The position numbers and the translations under genes are program-made. DNA of 64,000 nucleotides from positions 517,845-581,844 of the forward strand of contig NZ_KE383842.1 in the NCBI RefSeq assembly GCF_000422465.1, in the 5' to 3' direction. The DNA is from Paenibacillus harenae DSM 16969 (lineage in GTDB: Bacteria; Bacillota; Bacilli; Paenibacillales; Paenibacillaceae). Of this stretch, positions 7,558 through 14,874 are shown one piece after another (position 1 is the first letter of the stretch; each line of letters begins with the position of its first letter). The notes under the pieces are model-generated. The model ran no database searches. It was not told the origin of the DNA and saw nothing but the letters and a program-made list of their open reading frames with translations.

Positions 7558-8223
7558 TTGAAGCGGAACGGGACGATGCGCGCTGCCGGCGCTGCAGCAG
7601 ATACGCGCGGAGACGGATCGACGCGCGAGCGTATATTGCTGCTGTTGAAGACGAACGGCAGAATGAATGCCGGCGATTTGTCACGGCAGCTTGAATTAAC
7701 GGAAATGGCTATTCGGCGTCATATGTATGTGCTTGAGAGCGAAGGCAGCGTCAATATTGTTGCCATCCGTCAGGCAATGGGCAGACCGCTTCACGCCTAT
7801 GAGCTGACGACTGAGGCGGATGAGCTCTTTCCGAGAAATTATCACTTGCTTGCTCTGGATTTGCTCGATGAGCTGGCGGACGACCCGAATACGGCTGTGC
7901 TGGTTGACCGCGTATTCGAAGGCCGCAAGCGGAAGCTGCTTGAACGGTATGAGCCCCGTATGGCTGCCAAGAGCCTGGAGCAGCGAGTAGACGAGCTGGC
8001 TGCGATTCAGAATGCCGGCGGTTACATGGTGGATGTAGAAGCGCAAACAGACGGCACTTATATGCTGTATGAATACAATTGCCCGATCGCCCAAGTGGCG
8101 GGCAAGTACCAGCAAGCATGCAAATGCGAGCTGTCCTTGTTCAAGAAACTGTTGGAAGCGCCTGTCGAACGGACGGAGTGTCTGGCCAAGGGCGGAGGCA
8201 AGTGCAGCTATCGGATCGGTTAA
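7558..8223 (+). CDS. SufR-like winged-helix regulator with Cys cluster
   Basis: 221 residues from a TTG start (GGTGAAGGG upstream). Residues about 25-80 form a winged HTH (MNAGDLSRQLELTEMAIRRH). The C-terminal part has NCPIAQ, then CKC, CLAK and CSYRIG, a cysteine arrangement like the Fe-S binding region of SufR/DeoR-type metalloregulators. It probably senses Fe-S status or redox. No suf genes are adjacent, but a HesB-like gene lies about 3.6 kb downstream. Confidence 0.75.
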   Translation: MKRNGTMRAAGAAADTRGDGSTRERILLLLKTNGRMNAGDLSRQLELTEMAIRRHMYVLESEGSVNIVAIRQAMGRPLHAYELTTEADELFPRNYHLLALDLLDELADDPNTAVLVDRVFEGRKRKLLERYEPRMAAKSLEQRVDELAAIQNAGGYMVDVEAQTDGTYMLYEYNCPIAQVAGKYQQACKCELSLFKKLLEAPVERTECLAKGGGKCSYRIG

Positions 8224-8256
8224 GGCAACAAAGCTTCATGAGAATAAATGGGAATG

Positions 8257-8303
8257 GACTGTTTTAGCGTAACCCGGCGGGTTTGCTGAAGCAGTCTTTT
8301 TTC
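8257..8303 (+). terminator. Intrinsic terminator
   Basis: GACTGTTTTAGC (8257-8268) pairs imperfectly with GCTGAAGCAGTC (8285-8296), followed by TTTTTTC. It ends the regulator transcript. A TATAAT at 8331-8336 just beyond may serve the next gene. Confidence 0.7.
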
Positions 8304-8414
8304 TTTGTGTCAAGACGAGCCCATGCTGCTTATAATGTCATTACGCAAGTGGGCATTCGTCTAGAAGAGCATCGGTTATGCCTGCGGTTGACAGAGGAGG
8401 AGGGGATAACGGAT

Positions 8415-8954
8415 ATGGTCATGGCATGGAGCGCAGCTATTGCTGCCGCAGCCTTTGTCATTCTGACGGCAGGTATCCTTCTCGCCGTAAGATCGGCGCT
8501 CGGAAGGCTTGCTGAGGCCCAAGCATCGGCGGCTGCGATGCAACAGGATTTGCATAAGCTGATGAAGGAGCTGAGCGGGCTTGTCCGGCCGGCGGAAGAC
8601 ACGATTCGCGCCGCGCATCGCCAGCTGCAAGCCGTCAACAGTCTATTTGAAGCGGCCGGTCAAGTTGGAGGCGCGATCGCAAATACGACTTCAACGGTCG
8701 AGCGCGTCACAGCCGTGCTGTCCGAATCGGCGGAGCAGCATGCAAAGCGCGCGGCGACGAAGAGGCAATTTGGTGAAGCGCTGGAATGGGCAGAACTCGG
8801 AATGGCGGCTTGGCAGCTGTGGCAAACTAGCCGAAAGGCAGCGGCGACTGCCGGAGAGGCGCATGTTCCCGTATCCGAATCGGACACCGAATCAAGGAGC
8901 AGAGACGAAGGGCACGCTAAAAAAGAAGGGAGCGACTACAATGACAACACGTAA
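8415..8954 (+). CDS. ytxG: DUF948 (YtxG-like) general stress protein
   Basis: 179 residues: one N-terminal membrane helix followed by a long Ala/Gln/Glu-rich coiled coil, as in DUF948/YtxG. Start at 8415 is behind GAGGAGGAGGGG; longer readings have no site. Its last 14 bases overlap the YtxH gene in another frame, matching the ytxG-ytxH order of B. subtilis, where the operon is under SigB/SigH-type stress control. Function is unknown beyond stress response and possible envelope role. Confidence 0.8.
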   Translation: MVMAWSAAIAAAAFVILTAGILLAVRSALGRLAEAQASAAAMQQDLHKLMKELSGLVRPAEDTIRAAHRQLQAVNSLFEAAGQVGGAIANTTSTVERVTAVLSESAEQHAKRAATKRQFGEALEWAELGMAAWQLWQTSRKAAATAGEAHVPVSESDTESRSRDEGHAKKEGSDYNDNT

Positions 8955-9348
8955 ACAAACAAAAGGATTTTTGCTGGGAGCGTTGGCCGGAGGAGTTATT
9001 GGATCGATAACCGCACTGCTGCTCGCGCCAAAAGCAGGCAAGGAGCTCCGTCAGGATATCTCTGTCGGAGCGCAGAAGGTTAGCGATGCGACGGTGCGCG
9101 CGGCCGGTCAGGTAACGGATACGACGGTAACCATAGCGAAGCAGATCGGCGGTCAGGCGGCACAAATGGCCGATAAAACAAAGACCGCTGCCAGCAATGT
9201 GGTTAGCAGCGTGAAGAGCTGGAACAAAACGGAGACGGCGCCGGCAATAGTCGTTACCGTATCGGATAACGGCACGGATGAAGAAATAAGCGCAATTGAC
9301 GTTGTTGAAGCCGGAGAGACGGAAGCGGCCGTATCGAAGGAGCAATAA
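8941..9348 (+). CDS. ytxH: YtxH-like general stress protein
   Basis: 135 residues. It opens with the family hallmark GFLLGALAGGVIGSITALLLAPKAGKELR (a glycine-rich membrane segment then basic APKSG-type motif), followed by an amphipathic Ala/Thr/Lys helix and an acidic C-terminus. ATG at 8941 lies inside the end of ytxG, so the two are translationally coupled; GAAGGGAG precedes it. Confidence 0.85.
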   Translation: MTTRKQTKGFLLGALAGGVIGSITALLLAPKAGKELRQDISVGAQKVSDATVRAAGQVTDTTVTIAKQIGGQAAQMADKTKTAASNVVSSVKSWNKTETAPAIVVTVSDNGTDEEISAIDVVEAGETEAAVSKEQ

Positions 9349-9358
9349 TCCATATGAG

Positions 9359-9396
9359 AAAAAGATCTGGCGCCTGCTTTGGCCAGATCTTTTTCT
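9359..9396 (+). terminator. Intrinsic terminator of the ytxGH operon
   Basis: A 13-bp perfect stem (9359-9371 with 9382-9394) ends in TTTTT. Between it and the racemase gene (9397-9586) I see no convincing gene. Confidence 0.85.
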
Positions 9397-9586
9397 TTTA
9401 TAACGCCGTTTTGACGGAAGAACATATTCGATGAAATGACGACGACAAGCTGCGATTTCGGGAAGGCATCCCTGCAGGACAAGCGTGCGAACCCTCTTCT
9501 TTCCGGTGAGAGCCGCAGGTACATTTTTGCGCCCGTATTCATATGCTATTCTGTCTCCTTTCATTACATTTGTTTAAGAAAGCGGT

Positions 9587-10402
9587 GTGTTTGTGCAGCA
9601 ACCGATTGCGATACTGGATTCCGGCGTAGGCGGTCTCACCGTTGCCAAGGAAGTGATGCGCCAACTGCCGCGCGAGAAAATGATTTATTTCGGGGACACC
9701 GCCCGGACGCCGTACGGCCCGCGCTCCCCGGATGAGGTTGTCAAATTTACGCGGGAAATTGTCGATTACTTAATTCAATTCCGCCCTAAAATGATTGTTA
9801 TAGCATGCAACACGGCAACCGCGGCGGCGCTTGATGATATTCGTTCCAGGGTGTCCGTCCCTGTAGTAGGGGTTATAAATCCCGGCGCCAGAGCGGCCAT
9901 CGGATGCACCGTTACGGGATGCGTCGGCGTCATTGGAACGGAAGGCACCATTAAAAGCGGCGCATACGAGCAAGCGTTACGCGAGCTGTCTCCGTACGTT
10001 CAGGTCGTTAGCGAAGCATGCCCAAAGTTCGTTCCTCTGGTGGAGAAGGGGAACTTTCATTCTAAGGAAACGTATAGGACGGTGCTTGAGTCGATCGGAC
10101 ACCTGCGCCAATTTCCGATGGATACGTTAATTCTTGGATGTACGCATTACCCCTTCTTGACGGAATCGATCTCCGAAGTGATGGGGGAGTGCGTCAATCT
10201 GATCAGCTCCGCGGACGAGACCGCCCGTGAAATCAGCACGATTTTGCAGGATAAGCGGAAATTGGCGCAAGGCGCACGGCTGCCGGTACATCAGTTTTTT
10301 TGCAGCGGCAATTCGGCGATGTTCAAGACGATCGCAAAGCAATGGCTGGGAGAGCAGATCGTACTGTCGCCGATCGTGTGGCAGGAGCCGGTTATTGTTT
10401 AA
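9587..10402 (+). CDS. murI: Glutamate racemase
   Basis: Interconverts L- and D-glutamate to supply D-Glu for peptidoglycan. 271 residues, normal length. Family motifs: DSGVGGLTVAKE near the N-terminus, the first catalytic Cys in ACNTATA (about residue 73) and the second in LGCTHYPF (about 185). Start is GTG at 9587; a second GTG at 9593 is also possible. It is followed directly by its own terminator, so probably monocistronic. Confidence 0.95.
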   Translation: MFVQQPIAILDSGVGGLTVAKEVMRQLPREKMIYFGDTARTPYGPRSPDEVVKFTREIVDYLIQFRPKMIVIACNTATAAALDDIRSRVSVPVVGVINPGARAAIGCTVTGCVGVIGTEGTIKSGAYEQALRELSPYVQVVSEACPKFVPLVEKGNFHSKETYRTVLESIGHLRQFPMDTLILGCTHYPFLTESISEVMGECVNLISSADETAREISTILQDKRKLAQGARLPVHQFFCSGNSAMFKTIAKQWLGEQIVLSPIVWQEPVIV

Positions 10403-10419
10403 AATATGGCGAGCGGAAG

Positions 10420-10446
10420 CCGGGCCCTTCAAAGGCCCGGTTTCTT
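10420..10446 (+). terminator. Intrinsic terminator of murI
   Basis: CCGGGCC (10420-10426) pairs with GGCCCGG (10434-10440), then TTTCTT. Confidence 0.8.
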
Positions 10447-10530
10447 CCATTCTGCGGCGGGTCATCATAGGACAGGACCGCCACCGCATAGCATGATAAC
10501 AATGAATTCATGCAGCGGGGGGCGAAGGCG

Positions 10531-11418
10531 ATGATGTATCCGGCACAAAGCTTCGGCTATCTTGAAATGGTGGAGGGCGTCAGGCAGCTGGTCGGCAGAT
10601 ATTCGTTTTTGTCTGCTTACGTGATCGGAGAAAGCGTAATGGGAAAGCCGCTGATCGCGCTTCGCTGCGGCAGCGGGCCGCGCCGCATTCATATGAACGG
10701 ATCCTTCCACGCGAACGAGTGGATTACGTCTGCGCTGCTCATGCGCTTCGCTGCCGACCTGTCTGCGGCATACAGCAGCGGAGAACCGGTCTGCGGCCAG
10801 CAGGCGGAGCAGCTGTGCAGGGAGGCAACGCTTTGGCTCGTACCGATGGTCAACCCCGATGGCGTCGAGCTTGCGCAGCGCGGCGCGCCGCCTACGCATC
10901 CCTGGCATAGGCAGCTGCTGGAATGGAACGGAGGCTCGGAGCGGTTCAGCGGCTGGAAAGCCAATATTAGAGGCGTTGATTTAAACGACCAGTTTCCGGC
11001 GTTCTGGGAAGAGGAGTGCAAGCGGCGGGGAGTGACCGGACCAGGTCCGCGCGACTATCCGGGACCATATCCGTTAAGCGAGCCTGAAGCGCGCGCGTTG
11101 GCCCGGTTTACGGAAATCATGTCCTTTGACACCGTGCTGGCGCTCCATACGCAAGGGAGGGAAATTTACTGGAATTACCGCAATTACGAGCCGGCAGAGG
11201 CGGAGGAGCTTGCGAACAGGCTCGGTCGCGCAAGCGGCTACAAGCCGGTTAAGCTGAGCGGCAGCGATGCAGGCTATAAGGACTGGTTCATTCAGCAGTA
11301 TCGCCGGCCGGGCTTTACCGTGGAGGCAGGCTTTGGGGAAAATCCGCTGCCGATGGCCAATTTCGATCAAATTTACGTCGAGCTGCAGCCGCTGCTGCTG
11401 GAGGCGCTTCGTTTGTAA
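10531..11418 (+). CDS. M14-family zinc carboxypeptidase, gamma-D-glutamyl-DAP peptidase type
   Basis: 295 residues. Zinc ligands are H and E in FHANEW (about 60 and 63) and the His in LALHTQGR (about 205); the catalytic Glu is in TVEAGFGENPL (about 264). The closest known type is the endopeptidase I family that cleaves gamma-D-Glu-meso-DAP bonds of peptidoglycan stem peptides. No signal peptide is seen, so a role in recycling inside the cell is likely. Start 10531 was chosen because GGGGGGCGAAGG precedes it; an upstream ATG at 10510 has no site. Proximity to murI fits cell-wall amino-acid metabolism. Confidence 0.85.
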   Translation: MMYPAQSFGYLEMVEGVRQLVGRYSFLSAYVIGESVMGKPLIALRCGSGPRRIHMNGSFHANEWITSALLMRFAADLSAAYSSGEPVCGQQAEQLCREATLWLVPMVNPDGVELAQRGAPPTHPWHRQLLEWNGGSERFSGWKANIRGVDLNDQFPAFWEEECKRRGVTGPGPRDYPGPYPLSEPEARALARFTEIMSFDTVLALHTQGREIYWNYRNYEPAEAEELANRLGRASGYKPVKLSGSDAGYKDWFIQQYRRPGFTVEAGFGENPLPMANFDQIYVELQPLLLEALRL

Positions 11419-11510
11419 CGAACATGCCGTTGCCTTCCTTTGCGGAACATAGCAAAGCTGATGGCTTGTGGTATAATAAGCGGTAAAGATCAGCAAAGGT
11501 GGTAGAACTG

Positions 11511-11750
11511 ATGCGTAAATTACTGTCGCTGCGCCACTGGCAGCGGACGTTTGTCCGGATTTTTCAACTGCTGAGGTCAAAGCATGTTTCTTTGATGGAC
11601 AAGCTGCTTTTCGCCGTGCCTGCGCTGCTGTATTGGGTGCTGCCCGATGTGCTGCCGCTGCCGTTTCTGCCGATTGACGATATTGCCGTTACGATGCTCC
11701 TCTCGGAATGGTTTGCCCGCAGGATGGAGAGAAAGTATAATATGAAATAG
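11511..11750 (+). CDS. DUF1232 (YkvA-like) membrane protein
   Basis: 79 residues with KHVSLMDKLLFAVPALLYWVLPDVLPLPFLPIDDIAVT, the DUF1232 core of a short helix plus a P-D-x-P-x-D turn. Start at 11511 is behind AAAGGTGG; GTG at 11499 is an alternative. A TATAAT at 11472-11477 upstream is a likely -10. Function unknown. Confidence 0.8.
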   Translation: MRKLLSLRHWQRTFVRIFQLLRSKHVSLMDKLLFAVPALLYWVLPDVLPLPFLPIDDIAVTMLLSEWFARRMERKYNMK

Positions 11751-11794
11751 TGAGTTTTGCCGCAAGGCATTTAAATAAGAGGAGCTGGATTATC

Positions 11795-12097
11795 ATGAAC
11801 TGCAAAATCTCCAAAAACGCTGCGAAAGTCATTCAAGCGGAGCTGGACAAGCCTGAAAACGAAGGTAAAAAACTGCGCGTCTACGTGACGCATTCGCACG
11901 GCGACCATGCCCATTACGGCATGGGAATCGACGTGCCGTCGGAGACGGACATTGTCGTAACGACGGATAAAGGAATCGACGTTATTCTGGAGAAGGACAA
12001 TGCGTTTCTGGACGGAGTTCGCATCGATTATTTCTATGTGCCGGAAGAAGGTTTTGCCGTAACGAATCCAACCAAAGGGAACCACGGCGATCACTAG
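11795..12097 (+). CDS. HesB/IscA-like protein (YneR type)
   Basis: 100 residues. The beginning (ISKNAAKVIQAEL) and LRVYVTHSHGDHAHYGMGID pattern fit the HesB-like fold of YneR-class proteins. The three conserved Cys of true A-type Fe-S carriers are absent; the only Cys is at residue 3. It may therefore not carry Fe-S clusters. ATG follows AAGAGGAG. It is 35 bases upstream of the DUF1450 gene, probably co-transcribed. Confidence 0.75.
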   Translation: MNCKISKNAAKVIQAELDKPENEGKKLRVYVTHSHGDHAHYGMGIDVPSETDIVVTTDKGIDVILEKDNAFLDGVRIDYFYVPEEGFAVTNPTKGNHGDH

Positions 12098-12132
12098 GCT
12101 TTCAGTAACGAGTTGGAATAGGGCGATGGATA

Positions 12133-12360
12133 ATGGCAAATGACATAAGAGTATGCGACAAATGCAAACATATGAAAATGAAGACGATCGTGCCCAAGCT
12201 TCAGAAGCTGGTTCCCGACGCGGAGATCAAGGTTGGCTGCAAATCCTACTGCGGGCCATGCGCCCGGTACGCATTTATTTTTGTGAACGGCCGTTATGTG
12301 AAGGCGGCGACCGAGGACGAGGCGATCGAGAAGGCACTTCCTTTCATTAAGAAGAAATAA
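12133..12360 (+). CDS. yuzB: DUF1450 (YuzB-like) protein
   Basis: 75 residues with CDKCKHMK near the start and VGCKSYCGPCARYAFIFVNGR in the middle, five cysteines in all, matching the YuzB/DUF1450 family. The fold is thioredoxin-like; function unknown. Together with the HesB-like neighbour it suggests a thiol or metal-related transcript. Confidence 0.85.
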   Translation: MANDIRVCDKCKHMKMKTIVPKLQKLVPDAEIKVGCKSYCGPCARYAFIFVNGRYVKAATEDEAIEKALPFIKKK

Positions 12361-12397
12361 GCTTGCTTGCATGAATAAGGAAATCCATGACATCTGC

Positions 12398-12431
12398 AGA
12401 CCCGACGACAGCCAAGCGCCAGGGTCTTTTT
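12398..12431 (+). terminator. Intrinsic terminator
   Basis: AGACCC (12398-12403) pairs with GGGTCT (12422-12427), followed by Ts. The stem is short, so strength is uncertain. Confidence 0.55.
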
Positions 12432-12458
12432 TGTGACTATATGGTAAGGAGGTCCAGG

Positions 12459-13073
12459 GTGGACATAACGACGCCGCAGCTGCTATACCACGGTACGACA
12501 AGCCATACGGTGCAATCTTTTGAGAATAAGCTGTTGAATTCGCCATATTGGCGTCCGGGTAAAGACTTTGGCGAGGGCTTCTACACGACGATATCGATTG
12601 CACAAGCGCGAAAATGGTCGCATAAGGCAGCTAAGGAGTCGTGGGATGGCGGAAGGCCGTGCGTTCTCGTCATCGAACTGGCATCCGTGCCGGAGCAAGT
12701 GGAGCCGCTGTTGTTTCTTTCCGATTCGCAGAACTGGGCTTCCTTCATTTACGCGCATCGTAAGGCGGCCGTGAAGGGAATGGATCCCTGCGATTCTCAT
12801 CCGGACATCATTATAGGCCCGATGGCGGACAATGACACTGGAAAAATCGTACATAAAGCGGTACAATTGAAGAAAGACGATCGTTGGTTCTATGAACAGA
12901 TTACAATATCGCGCAAGGGGAGAAAGCTCGACGCGCTCAGCCTCGGCAATCAGGTCGTGTTTTGTTCGGAGCGCTGGGAATCCCATTTGAGGCTGCTGGG
13001 TTATCATATTTACACGGGAAGCAGGTGGATGTATCATGAGAGCGAAGTCGCAGGTCAGGTTAAGCATCTATGA
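12459..13073 (+). CDS. DUF3990 ADP-ribosyltransferase-like protein
   Basis: 204 residues. The sequence follows the DUF3990 pattern: LYHGTTS (first ART motif His), DFGEGFYTT (Tyr of the second motif), the QNWASFIYAHR segment, and DIIIGPMADN. DUF3990 is a PARP/ART-fold family of unknown target, often thought to be a toxin or modifier. Start GTG at 12459 follows AAGGAGG with 6 bases; a longer reading from 12387 has no site. The 3' end overlaps the next gene by 38 bp, implying coupled translation. It lacks a secretion signal, so it should act inside the cell. Confidence 0.8.
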   Translation: MDITTPQLLYHGTTSHTVQSFENKLLNSPYWRPGKDFGEGFYTTISIAQARKWSHKAAKESWDGGRPCVLVIELASVPEQVEPLLFLSDSQNWASFIYAHRKAAVKGMDPCDSHPDIIIGPMADNDTGKIVHKAVQLKKDDRWFYEQITISRKGRKLDALSLGNQVVFCSERWESHLRLLGYHIYTGSRWMYHESEVAGQVKHL

Positions 13074-13335
13074 GCGCGGTATCGTGGAGGCGCTGGTCGC
13101 GGATTACGGCTATGCCGCGGCAGATGCCAGGTCGCTTGTAGTCGATTATATCGTGGTCGTCCGCAAGCTGGGCGGTTATGATAATTGCGGGCAATACGCG
13201 CAGATGCTGGATAAGGCGCGGCGCATGGATCATCCCCCGCTGCAATGGCTGGAGAGAATCGTCGATATCGAGAAGGGTGAGCTTCGGGACAGGGGCATCG
13301 ATTCGGAGGAACGCCAATATTTGCAAACGAAATAG
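13036..13335 (+). CDS. Small helical partner of the DUF3990 gene, possible antitoxin
   Basis: 99 residues, predicted all-helical, with YERGIVEALVADYGYAAADA and LGGYDNCGQYAQMLDKA. It overlaps the DUF3990 gene by 38 bp in another frame and the pair is closed by a terminator, so they form a two-gene unit. I do not recognise a Pfam family with certainty; short helical proteins (e.g. DUF3791) accompany DUF3990 genes elsewhere. A neutralising or targeting role is inference. Confidence 0.65.
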   Translation: MRAKSQVRLSIYERGIVEALVADYGYAAADARSLVVDYIVVVRKLGGYDNCGQYAQMLDKARRMDHPPLQWLERIVDIEKGELRDRGIDSEERQYLQTK

Positions 13336-13367
13336 GACCCCGCGATGCTCATCGTCGGGTCTTTTTG
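13336..13367 (+). terminator. Intrinsic terminator of the DUF3990 pair
   Basis: GACCCCGCGATG and CATCGTCGGGTC form a stem (13336-13361) followed by TTTTTG. Confidence 0.7.
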
Positions 13368-13422
13368 TTTCTGGTGACATAGGTTATGAGGCGATGATCC
13401 GGAGAGGAGACGATAGGCTGAA

Positions 13423-14799
13423 GTGCGGAAGCCAACGTGGTATTACACAATTGGACTAGCTGTCGCGATCGCTTGCGTGGCGGCGTCGGAGCTTATTTGG
13501 CTGCCTGCGCCATGGCGGACGGACAGCGGGATGCAGTGGATCGAAATGATCGACCGGTTGTTCTATGCCGTCGCGCTTGTACCGCTATGCTGGACTGCCG
13601 GAGCGGTTCTCGGATGGCGGAAACAGCAATACGGGAATAGATTTCCGGAGACGGAACGCCGGTTCGGATCCTTGCTGCTGCAAGCTCTGCGGGCAATCAT
13701 TGCCGCACTAGGTTTAATAGGCACCTGCATGGTTTTATTTGAGCAGGCGAAGCTGTTCTGGACGATTGGGATTATTGCGGCTGCCGCCCCGCTCGCCGTA
13801 ATGGACATGCTGTTCAGCGAAGCGCCGAAGCGGAGCGTGCCGGTCACGCTCGCTGCCGTTCTATTGCTTCTATCCTTGCTTTGTCCTACCGGCTATCTTG
13901 TGATTTACCCGGGCATGACGCTCGACTTGAACCGGTACGCGCACATGGAAGGCGGAGCAGGCGGCGGGGCCGTTAACGGCGTGCTTGTATTCGAGCGGCC
14001 GGCCGTACCTGCCGATTGGTTGTATGCGTCTCTTTTTCCGTTGTACAGCTTTGAGAAAATACCGGAGAACGAGCCTCCGCTCGCCGAGTCGTATACCCAG
14101 GTCGTCATGATGAAGACGGACGCCAATGCCGTGGCGGCTGCGGTAGCGCTGCAAAAGGCAGGCATTGGCGAAGGGATAACGGAGAATGGGGTAAGAGTCA
14201 TTGCCGTCATGAAGGACATGCCGGCAGATCAGCGGCTGCATGCAGGTGATATTATTGAAAAACTGAATGGCCGGGACGTAAGGTCCGTCGAAGATATGAC
14301 CGCTTATATGGCGGAATCGGTTAAGCCGGGGCAGTCCGTGGACGTCACGGTAAGAAGGGCGGGGAGCATGGCACAGGTAACGGTAAGAACGGAAGCGGCT
14401 GCAGATCAGCCTGAACGGCCGGTCTTCGGCATATCGGTCCAGACGGAGCTGCATATGGACATTCCGCGCGCAATCGATTATCAACGGTATATGGCGCATA
14501 TCGGAGGGCCGTCGCACGGCGCGATGCTAACGCTGGCTTTTATAGACCAGCTGACGCCCGGAGGTGTCACGTACGGCAATATAACGGCAGGGACGGGAAC
14601 GATTGAAGCGGACGGCTCGATCGGATTGATCGGCGGCATTAAGCAGAAGGCCTATGCCGTAAGCCGCACCGATGCCGACGTTTTTTTCGTGCCTGCGGCG
14701 CTGGAGCAGGCTGCGCGCAGCGCAGCGCCCCTCTTGAATATCGTCCCGGTTCAGACGATAGACGACGTGCTCCTTTGGCTGGCACAGCATAAAAAGTAG
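13423..14799 (+). CDS. Membrane PDZ-Lon (S16) serine protease
   Basis: 458 residues. The first about 165 contain five or so membrane helices; then comes a PDZ domain (DMPADQRLHAGDIIEKLNG, about 265-330) and a C-terminal Lon proteolytic domain with Ser in GGPSHGAM (about 364) and Lys in GGIKQKAYAV (about 409). This resembles SepM/YlbL-type extracytoplasmic proteases, which usually have one helix; the multi-span N-terminus is longer than normal. It starts with GTG behind GGAGAGGAG. Substrates unknown. Confidence 0.8.
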   Translation: MRKPTWYYTIGLAVAIACVAASELIWLPAPWRTDSGMQWIEMIDRLFYAVALVPLCWTAGAVLGWRKQQYGNRFPETERRFGSLLLQALRAIIAALGLIGTCMVLFEQAKLFWTIGIIAAAAPLAVMDMLFSEAPKRSVPVTLAAVLLLLSLLCPTGYLVIYPGMTLDLNRYAHMEGGAGGGAVNGVLVFERPAVPADWLYASLFPLYSFEKIPENEPPLAESYTQVVMMKTDANAVAAAVALQKAGIGEGITENGVRVIAVMKDMPADQRLHAGDIIEKLNGRDVRSVEDMTAYMAESVKPGQSVDVTVRRAGSMAQVTVRTEAAADQPERPVFGISVQTELHMDIPRAIDYQRYMAHIGGPSHGAMLTLAFIDQLTPGGVTYGNITAGTGTIEADGSIGLIGGIKQKAYAVSRTDADVFFVPAALEQAARSAAPLLNIVPVQTIDDVLLWLAQHKK

Positions 14800-14805
14800 A
14801 CAAAT

Positions 14806-14852
14806 ACACCCCGCATACTAGCCTTTCAACCGGCTGCATGCGGGGTGTTTCT
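14806..14852. terminator. Bidirectional intrinsic terminator
   Basis: ACACCCCGCAT (14806-14816) pairs perfectly with ATGCGGGGTGT (14838-14848). It lies between convergent genes and T-rich sequence follows on the plus strand. Confidence 0.75.
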
Positions 14853-14874
14853 TTATACTAAAGGCGGAGTCAGG

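Noticed and set aside
8917-9564. Minus-strand frame opposite ytxH
   Set aside because: No start signal or recognisable features; it mirrors ytxH and its terminator.
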